NCBI RefSeq assembly: GCF_029211165.1
Contig: NZ_JARGEK010000002.1
Coordinates: 1-58,356, forward strand
Length of the DNA stretch: 58,356 nt
Direction: 5' to 3'
Source: Roseisolibacter sp. H3M3-2
GTDB taxonomy: Bacteria; Gemmatimonadota; Gemmatimonadetes; Gemmatimonadales; Gemmatimonadaceae
The notes below the pieces were generated by a model. It did not search any database. It was not told the origin of the DNA and was given only the letters and a program-made list of their open reading frames with translations. Made by a program: the position numbers and the translations under genes. Shown here piece by piece: positions 1 through 7,932 of the stretch. How positions within the stretch are numbered: the first letter of the stretch is position 1; the number at the start of each line of letters is the position of its first letter.

Positions 1-1
1 C

Positions 2-142
2 ACGGCGCTGCAGAACGCCGCCTCGATCTCGGGGCTGCTGCTCACGACCGAGGCGACCATCGTCGAGCGGCGGTCGAAGGCGGCCGCGGGCGCGGAGGCC
101 GGCGGGGGCGGGGGGATGGGCGGCATGGGGGGCATGTACTGA
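2..142 (+). CDS. groL: GroEL chaperonin, C-terminal 46 residues (5' truncated)
   Basis: The window opens inside this gene. The visible tail reads through [20 protein letters not shown], the end of the equatorial domain of 60 kDa chaperonins, and finishes in the flexible Gly/Met tail ([13 protein letters not shown]). GroEL forms the double-ring folding chamber in the cytoplasm with GroES. The extra Glu/Ala spacer (AAAGAEA) before the Gly/Met tail is ordinary variation. Nothing can be said about the rest of the protein or about a groES gene, because both would lie outside the window. Identity is secure from the tail alone. Confidence 0.95.
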   Translation, partial: TALQNAASISGLLLTTEATIVERRSKAAAGAEAGGGGGMGGMGGMY

Positions 143-442
143 CCGCGGCCGTCAGGCCAGCCGCACGCGACAGGCACGACGCAGCGAACCCGCACCGCCG
201 GCCGAGCCGGCTGGAGCCGCTCATGGACCGGAACGGGAAGAAGCCGAAGGCTGCGCGCGCCGCCGACTCGCATGCGGAGCGCAGCGACACGAAGGGCAGG
301 CGCGCGCCACGCTGGAACGGGTGAACGCCGAGGCCGCGCTCCAACGCGAGCGGAGCGGCGGCGGCGCGAACGGAGCGCCGAAGGGGAAGCGCATCGGCCC
401 CCGCCGTGGGTGACGCATCGCTGCTGAGCCCCGCGGTCTCGC
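143..442. other. Intergenic, no gene recognised; small hairpin after groEL
   Basis: No reading frame here has a recognisable product. The only structure seen is a perfect 6-bp inverted repeat with a 3-nt loop at 197-211 (GCCGGC-cga-GCCGGC), 55 bases after the groEL stop. It could be a weak terminator, but no T-run follows it. Confidence 0.4.
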
Positions 443-670
443 TCAGCGCGCGAAGCGGGCGATGACGCAGTGCCGTCCCGCGTCGTGCACCAGGTCGTCG
501 AGCGCGGGGCCGGGCACCGCCGGCGCGGCCGCCTCGCGCACCAGCGCGACCAGCATCAGGCGCAGCGCGGCGTGCTCGCCTGCGGCCGAAGGGGAAGGGG
601 ATGGACCGACTGCTGCCCCCGCTCGGCGGTCGACAGGCGACGCTCCTGCGAGGTGGGACGTAAGACTCAA
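443..670 (-). CDS. Short unknown protein of the 'EAYY-tail' family (possibly truncated)
   Basis: The function is unknown. The last 45 residues contain LRLMLVALVREAA followed by LDDLVHDAGRHCVIARFAR. This aligns by eye with the C-terminus of the gene at 12317-13042 (LARLVHDAGCRSVEAYYTR) and more loosely with the gene at 871. The best start I can see is TTG at 670, giving 75 aa. There is no convincing Shine-Dalgarno, so this may be the 3' remnant of a longer gene. The upstream half is low-complexity Ala/Pro/Ser. The similarity to neighbouring paralogs is the main evidence that it is or was coding. Confidence 0.35.
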   Translation of the reverse strand: MSLTSHLAGASPVDRRAGAAVGPSPSPSAAGEHAALRLMLVALVREAAAPAVPGPALDDLVHDAGRHCVIARFAR

Positions 671-870
671 TCGGATTCCGGCGGTCGGCCTGAAGCCGTG
701 ACGACCATACGGCGTCACGCGCCCGACGATGCACCCGCGCGCGGAGCCGTCGCGACGGACCGCCGGGTACGACACGCCGCGCGCCGACCCGGAGCACGCA
801 ACGGAACTTCGCGGCGGGCGCCGAGCGCGTGTGCGCCGACATGGCCCGTCGGGTCGCCGTCGCGCGGCGC

Positions 871-1275
871 TCACGGACCGTAGTAGGCTTCGAGGCAGGA
901 GCACGCCGCGTCGCGTTCCACGGCGGAGCGTGCGTCGGTCGACAGCCCCGATGCGGCGTGCCGGCGCACCTCCGACGCGACGACGACGAGCGCGGCCGCC
1001 AGCGGCGCGCCGCCGCCCCGCAGCACACGGGTGTACGTCCGCACGGCGTCGGCGACGCGCTCCTGCCGGACCTCGTGCGCGTCCCACGAGTGGGGCGCGC
1101 CGGTGCGCTCGCCCTCGCGCGTGCGCTTGCCGACCGCGAGGCCGAGCGCCGCGCGCGCCGCCGGGGCGGCGCCGAGCGTGTCGTCGGGCGCGACGGCGGC
1201 GACCGGCAGGGGGAGCGGGTGCGCCGGCGTCCCGGGGGGCGGTTCGGGGAAGGCGTCGGGGGGCTGGTCGGGCAT
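871..1275 (-). CDS. Unknown protein, 'EAYY-tail' family
   Basis: A 134-aa protein of unknown function if ATG at 1275 is used; the frame stays open to 1404. The N-terminus is Pro/Ala-rich and probably disordered. The C-terminal 70 residues form the conserved part: VADAVRTYTRVLRGGG, then a hydrophobic helix, ending CSCLEAYYGP. The gene at 12317-13042 has the same layout (VYTRALRVEGC ... CRSVEAYYTR). No catalytic motif, signal peptide or membrane segment is visible. It follows the gene at 1349-1849 by about 70 bases on the same strand and could be cotranscribed with it. Confidence 0.55.
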   Translation of the reverse strand: MPDQPPDAFPEPPPGTPAHPLPLPVAAVAPDDTLGAAPAARAALGLAVGKRTREGERTGAPHSWDAHEVRQERVADAVRTYTRVLRGGGAPLAAALVVVASEVRRHAASGLSTDARSAVERDAACSCLEAYYGP

Positions 1276-1348
1276 CGTCGAGGGAGCGGGTGGACGGCGT
1301 CGCCGGGAGGGCTCGAGGGTGCGGGCGCGGCGAGGCCCGCGCCCGCCT

Positions 1349-1849
1349 TCAGGCGGGCGGCAGCAGCGCTTCGAGCGCCTCGTTGGAGAGCGTGCGCCAG
1401 TCACTCGGGTACACCGGCTGGCGCCGGCGCGCCTGCGCCTGCGCGAACAGGAGCACGCCGCCGCGCGCCGGGTCTGTGGGCTCGGCCGGCTCGACCGGCT
1501 CTACCTCCGACACCACCCAGCGCGCGCCGGCGGCGTCGCACATCAGCCGCGGGATGCCACGCGCGCGCGCCTCCACGTCGGAATCGCGGGCGGCCGCCGG
1601 GGCGCCGCGCCGCGCGGCCCGGCCGTGCCGCAGGCGGCGGATCAGGTAGACGAACGTCCGCGGCGAGACGACCGCGTCGATCGTCGCCAGGGCGGCGCGC
1701 AGCGCCGCGTCATCCGCCGCGTCATCCGCCGCGTCGTCGCCGAGGGCGGGCGCGGACTCGCGCGCCGCGCGCAGCTCGGCGTCGATCACGGGCGCGAGCC
1801 GGACGAGCAGCACGGCGGCGTGTCGTTCGTCGACGGTGTCGATCATCAT
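1349..1849 (-). CDS. Unknown 166-aa protein with Asp-Asp-Ala-Ala repeats
   Basis: The function is unknown. The N-terminal half is helical and carries a DDAADDAADDAA run (about residues 38-49) encoded by a tandem DNA repeat. The C-terminal half has a conserved-looking pattern: a Trp-Val-Val strand (RWVVSEVEP), a hydrophobic GGVLLF, then RRRQPVYPSDWRTLSNEALE near the end. I recognise this W..V.E...LLF...RR...YP.DW pattern from small conserved hypothetical proteins in related genomes, but know no function for it. Start ATG 1849 has a GGAG 13 bases upstream. Confidence 0.6.
   Translation of the reverse strand: MMIDTVDERHAAVLLVRLAPVIDAELRAARESAPALGDDAADDAADDAALRAALATIDAVVSPRTFVYLIRRLRHGRAARRGAPAAARDSDVEARARGIPRLMCDAAGARWVVSEVEPVEPAEPTDPARGGVLLFAQAQARRRQPVYPSDWRTLSNEALEALLPPA
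1704..1739. repeat. 12-bp tandem repeat, 3 units
   Basis: GCCGCGTCATCC occurs twice in a row, followed by a third copy ending GTCGTCG. It lies in frame inside the gene at 1349-1849 and encodes the alternating Asp-Asp/Ala-Ala run, so copy-number change would add or remove four residues without a frameshift. Confidence 0.8.
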
Positions 1850-1910
1850 CCGAAGGCGTGCTCCGGCATGGGGGCGCGCGCGCGGGTGCGCGGCGCCGAG
1901 GGTCGTGCCG

Positions 1911-2411
1911 TCATCCGCCCGCCGCGTCCGTGCGCAGCTCGCACCAGTGCTGCAGCCCGTCGGTGTAGACGCGGGCGCCCTGCTCGCAGTAGAGCCGGTA
2001 CTGCAGCGCCCGCGCGTCGGGGCGCGGATCGACCGACCCCTGCGTGGCCACCGAGCCCTGGTAGACGACGCCGTCGAAGACGAAGAGGTCGCCCCCGTCC
2101 CCCGCCGCGTGCGTGTACCGTAGGGGTAACGTCTCGGACGTCAGCAGCCGCCCGTCGCGGTCGAACACGTGCACGTCGAGCCACGCGCTCTTCACGAAGC
2201 TGAGGTTCCGCACCCACGCCTCGACGCGGAGCTGCGTCTGCAGGTTGCTCATGCCGCTCGCGTGCCCGCTGGAGCTCGGGAAGGCGTTCTCCTTCGTCGC
2301 CGCGTCCCCGGTGACCCGCAGGTGCGTGCGGTCGCTGATCGCGTTCTGGCGCAGCCGGACCGGCTGGGTCGGCAGGGCGACCTGCGACGGACGTGCGGGT
2401 TCGGTGGACAA
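1911..2411 (-). CDS. Unknown protein with possible CBM21-like (starch-binding) beta-sandwich
   Basis: A 166-aa protein without a signal peptide. The pattern from about residue 60 (LRVEAWVRNLSFVKSAWLDV), through a GGDLFVFDG segment, to ALQYRLYCEQGARVYTDG near the C-terminus resembles CBM21/CBM53 carbohydrate-binding modules. Those carry a 'V.NlaFeK.V.VR' strand, a D.F.F strand and a 'leF.i.Y...g..yWDNN' strand. Here the terminal WDNN is replaced by YTDG..HWC, so ligand binding is uncertain. Start choice is unusual: no ATG or GTG is available, and TTG at 2411 preceded by GAGG fits best. The family link is inference from a few motif positions. Confidence 0.5.
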   Translation of the reverse strand: MSTEPARPSQVALPTQPVRLRQNAISDRTHLRVTGDAATKENAFPSSSGHASGMSNLQTQLRVEAWVRNLSFVKSAWLDVHVFDRDGRLLTSETLPLRYTHAAGDGGDLFVFDGVVYQGSVATQGSVDPRPDARALQYRLYCEQGARVYTDGLQHWCELRTDAAGG

Positions 2412-2567
2412 CTGTGTGGCCTCGAGGAATGGACGTGGATGCGAGCGCTCATGATGCCCCGTGCGTCGGCGGAGGCTCGATCGAATCGAGTGGAGTCCGC
2501 CCGAGGTGTGGCCCGGACGCCAGAGGTGCGCGGGGGCGGGCGGACGAGAGCCGGACGCGGACGCTTC

Positions 2568-2825
2568 CTACGCGTCGGCGACGACCGGCGGCGATCGCCC
2601 CGACGCCTCGGCGTTCGCCGGCCGTGATCGCGCGGCCGCCGCGATGGCGCGCAAGATCGCGGGGAGCGGCATTCCCGCGCGCTCCAGGTCGCGCGCGAAC
2701 GTGCGGACGAGTGCCGCGTTCCGCTCGTCCGCCCGCCTGGGTGCCGTCTCGATGACACCGGACGCGTGAGCGGCGGGGTCGTCCGGCGAACGGACGGCAA
2801 GCGTGGGGACGGGCGATGTAGGCAT
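2568..2825 (-). CDS. Small unknown protein (85 aa), possibly the end of a frameshifted gene
   Basis: From ATG 2825 this reads MPTSPVPTLAVR... with a core ERNAALVRTFARDLERAGMP followed by a small hydrophobic helix. That core resembles the YTRVLRGGGAP helix of the neighbouring 'EAYY-tail' proteins, although the YY end is missing. The frame remains open upstream, and that upstream stretch still looks protein-coding in part (see 2826-3201). The real gene may therefore have been longer and be broken by a frameshift. No clear Shine-Dalgarno precedes ATG 2825. Confidence 0.4.
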   Translation of the reverse strand: MPTSPVPTLAVRSPDDPAAHASGVIETAPRRADERNAALVRTFARDLERAGMPLPAILRAIAAAARSRPANAEASGRSPPVVADA

Positions 2826-3201
2826 GGGGAGACCGGGGGGGGGACCGGCGCGTCGGACGAGCGCTCGCGCGTAGCGGATCGCGCCGAGCCCGCGCAGCCG
2901 CTGCGCGGCGAGCACCCGGCCGACGGAGCGGCAGCCTCCACTCCTGAGCGCGCAGGAACGCGGCCGCCGTCGTGCGGCGTGCGCCTTCGGACGCCTGCGA
3001 CCAGGCCTGCGTGGTCGCCGCGCGAGCGCCGGGGGCGACCGACAGGCCGACCTCTCCCTCGGTTCCGACGAGGACCACCCGCGGGGCGGGCGCGGCACCC
3101 GCCGGCGTCGCGGACAGCACCGCGGCATGGGCCCGCGCGGCGGAGCGCAGGTCCGGAGTGAGCGCCCGGTCGTCGAACGCGGGAAGCGCGCGAATGCGCG
3201 G
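2826..3201 (-). pseudogene. Frameshifted remnant of an unknown gene
   Basis: Read on the minus strand, about 3200-2950 gives coding-like peptide in one frame, including APRVVLVGTEGEVGLSVAPG and TTAAAFLRAQEW. Coding character then appears to move to a second frame, which reads GCRSVGRVLAAQRLRGLGAI and runs on into the small gene ending at 2568. The first frame is also the frame of the lipoprotein that stops at 3202-3204. One or two indels plus a stop may therefore have broken a longer gene. Family unknown. This rests on visual coding character only. Confidence 0.35.
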
Positions 3202-3738
3202 TCACGCCGCTGTGGGGACGAGGAGCAGCGGTGTGGGGACGTCGCCGCGCGTCACCACCGCGTCCGGTGCCGTCGTGAGGCCCCCCAGCAGCATGTCGCG
3301 GAATGCGACGTCCACGAGCGCAGCTCGGCGTCCGCTCGAACACCAGGAACCGCCCGCCGACGGCAGGCCGAACCGGAGCGCACCCCCGATGCCGGTACTC
3401 CGTACGACGAGTATGCCATGCGCCGACTCCTCGGTGCTCATGGCGCGCGTGCTCGCGACGTCGGGGTCCTTCGTCTCGCCGACCGGGCAGGCGTACGTCC
3501 GCGAGTCCCGCGCCGACGCACGTTGGTCGATGTCGCCGGCCAGGGAGGGCCTCGTCTCCCTGCACGCAAGCTCCCGCGGTGCGCTGGCGCGCATAGCCAC
3601 GTCGGCCTGGAGAGCGTGTGGGTTGCCGCTGGCGGCACCGCGCACGGCGACGGGCGCGGCGGATGGATCGGCGCAGGCGACGAGGGCGGCGCACCCGCCC
3701 GCGAGCGCGGCGAGCGGGATGATGGCGCTGCGCTGCAT
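3202..3738 (-). CDS. Unknown lipoprotein
   Basis: A 178-aa protein whose N-terminus (MQRSAIIPLAALAGGCAALVAC) is a lipoprotein signal with lipobox LVAC, so it should be lipid-anchored after processing by signal peptidase II. The mature part contains several Cys (LACRET, TYACPVG, SWCSSG) but no domain I recognise. Start ATG 3738 is supported by GGAGGT 6-10 bases upstream. The stop at 3202 is followed in the same frame by further coding-like sequence, so the protein may be a truncated version of a longer ancestor. Confidence 0.55.
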   Translation of the reverse strand: MQRSAIIPLAALAGGCAALVACADPSAAPVAVRGAASGNPHALQADVAMRASAPRELACRETRPSLAGDIDQRASARDSRTYACPVGETKDPDVASTRAMSTEESAHGILVVRSTGIGGALRFGLPSAGGSWCSSGRRAALVDVAFRDMLLGGLTTAPDAVVTRGDVPTPLLLVPTAA

Positions 3739-3894
3739 CTGGACCTCCGTCCTTCCGGCCGGCGAGCAGGCCGGCGGCGCACTCGCGCGGCCGGGAGTGA
3801 CCCTCCCGCGTCGCGCGATGTGTGACGCCCATCATTGGGACGGCCGCCCCCGGCGGCAAGGGCGAATGTGCGCGTGCGTCGCGTCGGTCGGTCC

Positions 3895-4821
3895 CTACGC
3901 GCGGAAGTGCGCCAGCGACCTTCCCGCGATGGTGTGGCGCAAGCGCGCGAGCGCAGTCTCCTTGATCTGCCGCACCCGCTCCCGCGTGATCCCCAGGAGG
4001 GCACCGATCTGCTCGAGCGACAGTGGGTCTTCGCCGTCGAGCCCAAAGTAGAGCCGGAGGATCCTCGCCTCGCGCACCCGGAGCCCGCCGAGCGCGGCGG
4101 AGACGCCCTCGGCGAGCATGCGCTGGAGGAGCGGGGCGTCCGGCGCCAGTCCCTGCGTGTCTGGCAGGTGGTTCAGCAGCCCGTCGCCCGCGCCGACGGT
4201 CGCCGGCGCATCGAGTGAGGCGAGTGGCTGCGCCGCGGCCACGAGGCGGGACACCTCGACCGCGCTGATGTGCATCCCCTCGGCGATCTCGGCGTGCGTG
4301 GCCTCGCGGCCCAGCTCTTGGAGCAGCGTGTTGGCGCGCTTGCCGATGCGGTGCAGCGTCGCGATCTGGTGGAGTGGCACGCGCACTGTGCGGCTCTGCT
4401 CGGCCAGGCCCTCGAGGATCGCCTGGCGGACGTACCAGATGGCGTAGGAGATGAACCTGATCCCCTTGGTCTCGTCGAACCTGTGCGCCGCCCGGATCAG
4501 CCCGAGGTTCCCCTCGCTGATCAGGTCCGAGAGCGAGACGCCTTGGTTCTGGTACTTCTTCGCGACCGAGACGACGAAGCGCAGGTTCGAGCACACGAGC
4601 TTGTCGAGCGCCCCCTGGTCGCCGACGCGGATCCGGCGCGCGAGCGCCGCCTCCTCGTCCGGGCTGATGAGGGGGTACGCGCCCATGTCGCGGAAGTACT
4701 GGTCGAGAGCGTCCTCGCCGTCGCGCTGGCGACGCGGTCGGGCCGGTCGCGACGTGGCGTGGGCGGTGCCGACCTCGCTGTCATCGGGACGCGCGGGGCG
4801 CGGCGACAGGGGCGCAGTCAT
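3895..4821 (-). CDS. Sigma-70 family RNA polymerase sigma factor (RpoD-like, short)
   Basis: Directs RNA polymerase to promoters. The order is typical of group 1/2 sigma factors of about 300 aa: region 1.2 (DQYFRDMGAYPLISPDEE, about residues 40-57), region 2 with LRFVVSVAKKYQNQGVSLSD and the core-binding/-10 segment FISYAIWYVRQAILEGLAEQ (about 80-145), region 3 (about 155-230), and region 4 with helix-turn-helix LSLEQIGALLGITRERVRQI near the C-terminus. The unstructured first 35 residues lack region 1.1. WYVRQ replaces the usual WWIRQ of the housekeeping factor, and region 3 is divergent, so I read it as an alternative paralog. Start ATG 4821 has GAGGT upstream. Confidence 0.9.
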   Translation of the reverse strand: MTAPLSPRPARPDDSEVGTAHATSRPARPRRQRDGEDALDQYFRDMGAYPLISPDEEAALARRIRVGDQGALDKLVCSNLRFVVSVAKKYQNQGVSLSDLISEGNLGLIRAAHRFDETKGIRFISYAIWYVRQAILEGLAEQSRTVRVPLHQIATLHRIGKRANTLLQELGREATHAEIAEGMHISAVEVSRLVAAAQPLASLDAPATVGAGDGLLNHLPDTQGLAPDAPLLQRMLAEGVSAALGGLRVREARILRLYFGLDGEDPLSLEQIGALLGITRERVRQIKETALARLRHTIAGRSLAHFRA

Positions 4822-5435
4822 GTGCGGACCTCAACAGGGGCGGCGCCAGGACCGCGAGCACGCTGTTGGGGAGGGCGGATCGACCGACCCGCATCCCTCC
4901 GACCGCGTCTGGTGATGCGCAGCGGTCACAGTCAGCACGGAAGCTAGCGGGGTCGGTACGCCAGACAACACAGGGCGCGCGAATCGTGGGCGCCGGGCGT
5001 TCCGCGGGGCATGGCACGGTCGAGCATGGCGGGGTGTGCACCACACGCCCTTGTGGGCACACGGTCGACCACAGCAGCTTGCAGGAGCTGCGGGACGCCA
5101 CCAGCACGCAGCACACGGCCGCACGACTCGCGCGGCGGCCGCGGAGCTCACCGGCGTTTCTGGCGACGCGTCATCACCGGTACCGTCGCCATGCCGTCGC
5201 CGACCCTTGCCGTGGCGAGCGCCGCCCCCGGTCCCCTCGTGGTCTCCGCGGGCACGGGCCCCCGCGCCGTCGGCGCGGTCGCGCCGGAGACGGTGGCCCG
5301 TGTGCGCGCCGCGACCCGCGTCGCACGGTCGGGCGCGGGGCTGGACGCGGGTCGCGACGTGCCATCGTCCGCGGCGTTCCTCTGCGCGCATCGCGGCGCG
5401 GCGTGTGAGCGCGCAAGGGGTTCGGTGGGGGGCAC
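4822..5435. other. Divergent intergenic region, no gene recognised
   Basis: This 614-base gap separates the sigma factor (minus) from the unknown gene at 5436 (plus). Besides the candidate promoter at 4941-4968, it holds a perfect 6-bp inverted repeat at 5074-5091 (GCAGCT-N6-AGCTGC). No reading frame here has convincing coding character. Confidence 0.4.
4941..4968 (-). promoter_or_regulatory. Possible promoter of the sigma factor gene
   Basis: On the minus strand, TTGTCT (4968-4963) and TAGCTT (4946-4941) are separated by 16 bases. They lie about 120 bases upstream of the sigma-factor start. The match to sigma-70 consensus is moderate, and alternatives exist in the same gap. Confidence 0.3.
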
Positions 5436-6050
5436 GTGCGCACGCTTCTGATGGACGACGGCCGGACGTGCGTGCTGCTCGGCTCCGGCGTCCGCGATCA
5501 CCAGGGGGTGGAGCCGGTGCGGGGCGCCGTGCCTGCCGAGATCGTGTCCTACATGCTGCCCGAGGTCGTCGGGCAGTGCACGTTCCCGGGCGACTGGGAG
5601 TCGCGCGGCCCCGAGGCGCTGCGCGCGCTCCTGCTGCACGCTGCGCGGCACGTGCTGTCCGGTCAGGTGCCGCCATTCGACGGGCCACGCGGCCCGCAGG
5701 TGCGCGACTTGGTGATCCGCGCCGCGACCATGCCAGCGGCGCGGCTTCGGGCGCTCGCCGCGGCCGACGCCCCGCTGCACCGCGCGCGGGCGGTCGTGAC
5801 CGCGCTGCTGGTCGGCGACCCGCGGCGCGCGCACGCGGTGGCGCGCCTGCCGCGGTACCTGGAGCACGCGGCGTCGGTGGTGCTCGCGCGAGAGGATCAC
5901 GACGGCCGGGCGCAGCTCACGCCGCGCGAGGTCGCGGACGCGGTGTTGTCGGCGGCCACGGCGCTCGTCGCGTGCGACAGGCCGGGACTCCACACGCACA
6001 CCCGTGCGGCGGTCGCGTACCGCGCGCTGGTCGCGCCCTTCGTGCAGTGA
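5436..6050 (+). CDS. Unknown 204-aa protein coupled to a kinase remnant
   Basis: The function is unknown. The sequence is Ala/Arg-rich and mostly helical, with coding-like runs such as ALRALLLHAARHVLSGQVPP and LTPREVADAVLSAATALVAC. No signal peptide, membrane segment or catalytic motif is seen. GTG 5436 follows a G-rich stretch (GGTGGGGGG) that can serve as ribosome-binding site; ATG 5451 is an alternative. The stop overlaps the GTG of the decayed histidine kinase (GTGA at 6047-6050), so the two were translationally coupled. It may once have been the partner of that sensor, but nothing in the sequence looks like a receiver domain. Confidence 0.5.
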   Translation: MRTLLMDDGRTCVLLGSGVRDHQGVEPVRGAVPAEIVSYMLPEVVGQCTFPGDWESRGPEALRALLLHAARHVLSGQVPPFDGPRGPQVRDLVIRAATMPAARLRALAAADAPLHRARAVVTALLVGDPRRAHAVARLPRYLEHAASVVLAREDHDGRAQLTPREVADAVLSAATALVACDRPGLHTHTRAAVAYRALVAPFVQ

Positions 6051-7079
6051 CGCGCCGCCCCGACTTCACCCTTGCCCACTGGGGAGCGATCCGCGGCGAA
6101 TGGGAGACGTTCGCCCGCACGGGCATGCCCGCCAGTACGCCGATGAGCGACGCGGCGCGACCGCACCGCAGCCGAGCGACGCGGCATCGGGCGAGGGGAC
6201 AGCGGAGTCACGCGGGACTCTGAGGTCGCCGAGTTCCGCGCCCTGCGCGCGCGAGGGTGATCTGCCCGTGGGTCGCGTCCGCGCGGACGCACGACGTGGT
6301 CGACTTCGAGCACCTGACGCGCTTCCACGAATCAGTGGACCAGGCGCTCGCCGGGCGGGTCGAGCGCTTCAACCGGGAGGTGGAGGAGGCGAAGGCGGCG
6401 TCCCTGGCGATCCTCGAGCACGACCTGCGTACGCCGCTCGGTGCGATTGGCACCCCGGCATCGCTCATGCTCGAGATGGGTGAGCTGGAAGAGCCGCACC
6501 GGACGTTGGCGGGGCGCATCGTCGGGAGCGTGCGGCGCGCGCATGCTGTAGGCGACCTGCTCGACTTCACCAGGAGCCGCCTCGAAGGCGGGATCCCAGT
6601 CGCGCGTGTGGAGACGAGCTTCGGTCGCGTCGTGCGCGACGTCGTCGACGAGCTCGGAGCAGCCCACCCTGAGCGGCGGATCCGCGTCGACACGCGCGGG
6701 GCGCAGCGCGGGTGGTGGGACGCCGGGCGGCTCGGCAAGGCCTGGGCAACGTGACCCGCGACGCGGTGCAGCACAGGACGTCCGGCGCCGCGGTGACGGT
6801 GGAGATCCGCGGCGCCTCCGATTCGGTGGCCGTCGTCGTGCACGACCGCGGCGCCGTGATCCCGGACGAGCAGCTCGCCGGCATCTTCGACCCGATCAAG
6901 GCGCTGCGGGCACCGGACCGCGTGCCGGAGACGGGGCCTCAGGGCAGCCTGGGGCTACGCATGGCTGTGCGCATCGTCCCCACGCGCGGAGGCCACATCG
7001 CCGTCGAATCGTCGAAGGCCGACGGCACCACCTCTACTCTCTCTACTCTGCACCTCCCCCGGACCGAGCCGCCGGCGAT
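6047..7079 (+). pseudogene. Decayed sensor histidine kinase
   Basis: Pieces of one histidine kinase occur in order but in different frames. From GTG 6047 the N-terminal segment reads WGAIRGEWETFARTGMPAST and hits a stop near 6221. EFRALRA (about 6238) and then RFHESVDQAL and the H-box EHDLRTPLGAIG (about 6418-6452, phospho-acceptor His present) continue in another frame. After WDAGRLG (about 6735) the frame shifts again to GLGNVTRDAVQH, then IPDEQLAGIFDP and the G2-box GSLGLRMAV. The conserved N-box Asn is Asp here (RDAVQH) and the G1 box is weak (HDRGAVIP). With at least three disruptions and a missing Mg-ligand it should be inactive. The 3' end runs into the convergent carbonic anhydrase gene. 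Confidence 0.75.
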
Positions 7080-7894
7080 GGGCGACGGCCCGACGCCCCG
7101 GCGACCAGCGGGGGTCGGCCGCCGTCGGCCGCGAGTCGCTCGACCACGCGCGCCGCGATGCGGTCGACGAGTTCGTCGCTCGCGAGCGACTCGGCCGCGG
7201 GGGACGCCGCGGTGCCGTCACCCGCGCGGCGCGTCATGGGCGGCGGCCCGGCCGGGACGCCGGACAGGCGACGCGCCGCCAGCTCGTCCGCGGCGGCCGG
7301 CGAGTCGATCGCGGTCGCGAGCTCGCGCAGCACACCGTCGCGCATGTCGTACACGAGACCGTGCAGCAGCGGCCGACGCCCCTTCTCCCACGCCTGCTGG
7401 ATCACCGGGGTCACGCTGAGGTGATACAGCTGCTCGAGCACGTTCAGCTCGACCACGCGGTCGAACCGCGCCTGCGCGTCGGCGATCGCGTCGAGCTCCG
7501 GCTTGTTCCACCGCACCACGTTGCGGATCGGACCGAGCCAGTGGTCGACGAGCCCGTACGACTGCGTGCCCATGGCGGCGCCCACGCCGCCACACCCGTA
7601 GTGGCCCGTCACGATCACGTGCTTGACGTCGAGCACCTCGACGGCGTACTGCAGCACGCTCATGGCGCTCAGGTCGCTCGGCAGCACCACGTTCGCGATG
7701 TTTCGGTGCACGAACAGCTCGCCCGGCCCGGCGCCGGTCGCGACCTCCGCCGGCACCCGGCTGTCCGAGCAGCCGATGTACAGGAATTCCGGCGTCTGCC
7801 GCGACACGGTACGGGCGAAGTAGTCGGGGTCGGTCGCGGTCCGCGCAGCGGCCCACTCCCGGTTGTACGTGATGAGGCGGTGGAAGGCGTCCAC
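7043..7894 (-). CDS. Beta-class carbonic anhydrase with C-terminal extension
   Basis: Interconverts CO2 and bicarbonate in the cytoplasm. Using GTG 7894, zinc ligands and partner residues are visible: CSDSRVP (Cys42, Asp44, Arg46) and TGHYGCGGVG (His98, Cys101). NREWAAARTATDPDYFARTV matches the usual N-terminal helix. An in-frame CTG at 7934 overlapping the upstream stop is a less likely start. The catalytic domain ends near residue 205. The remaining 75-80 residues are an Ala/Pro/Arg-rich tail with one helix (SDELVDRIAARVVERL), longer than usual and overlapping the dead kinase. The gene follows the SulP transporter by 38 bases, a known pairing in which SulP acts as a bicarbonate importer. 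Confidence 0.93.
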   Translation of the reverse strand: MDAFHRLITYNREWAAARTATDPDYFARTVSRQTPEFLYIGCSDSRVPAEVATGAGPGELFVHRNIANVVLPSDLSAMSVLQYAVEVLDVKHVIVTGHYGCGGVGAAMGTQSYGLVDHWLGPIRNVVRWNKPELDAIADAQARFDRVVELNVLEQLYHLSVTPVIQQAWEKGRRPLLHGLVYDMRDGVLRELATAIDSPAAADELAARRLSGVPAGPPPMTRRAGDGTAASPAAESLASDELVDRIAARVVERLAADGGRPPLVAGASGRRPSPAARSGGGAE

Positions 7895-7932
7895 GGGAGC
7901 CGGATGGGGGTTCGGGTAGCCTGCGTCGTCGG

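Noticed and set aside
42-3161. Many long Arg/Pro/Ala-rich open frames on both strands
   Set aside because: At this GC content stops are rare, so long frames occur by chance. Those rejected have Arg/Pro-dominated composition, no motifs, and overlap better genes.
5041-5091. Small hairpins (GTGTG/CACAC-like and GCAGCT/AGCTGC) read as a terminator
   Set aside because: They are short, far from any stop codon and without a T-run, so they are listed only as content of the gap.
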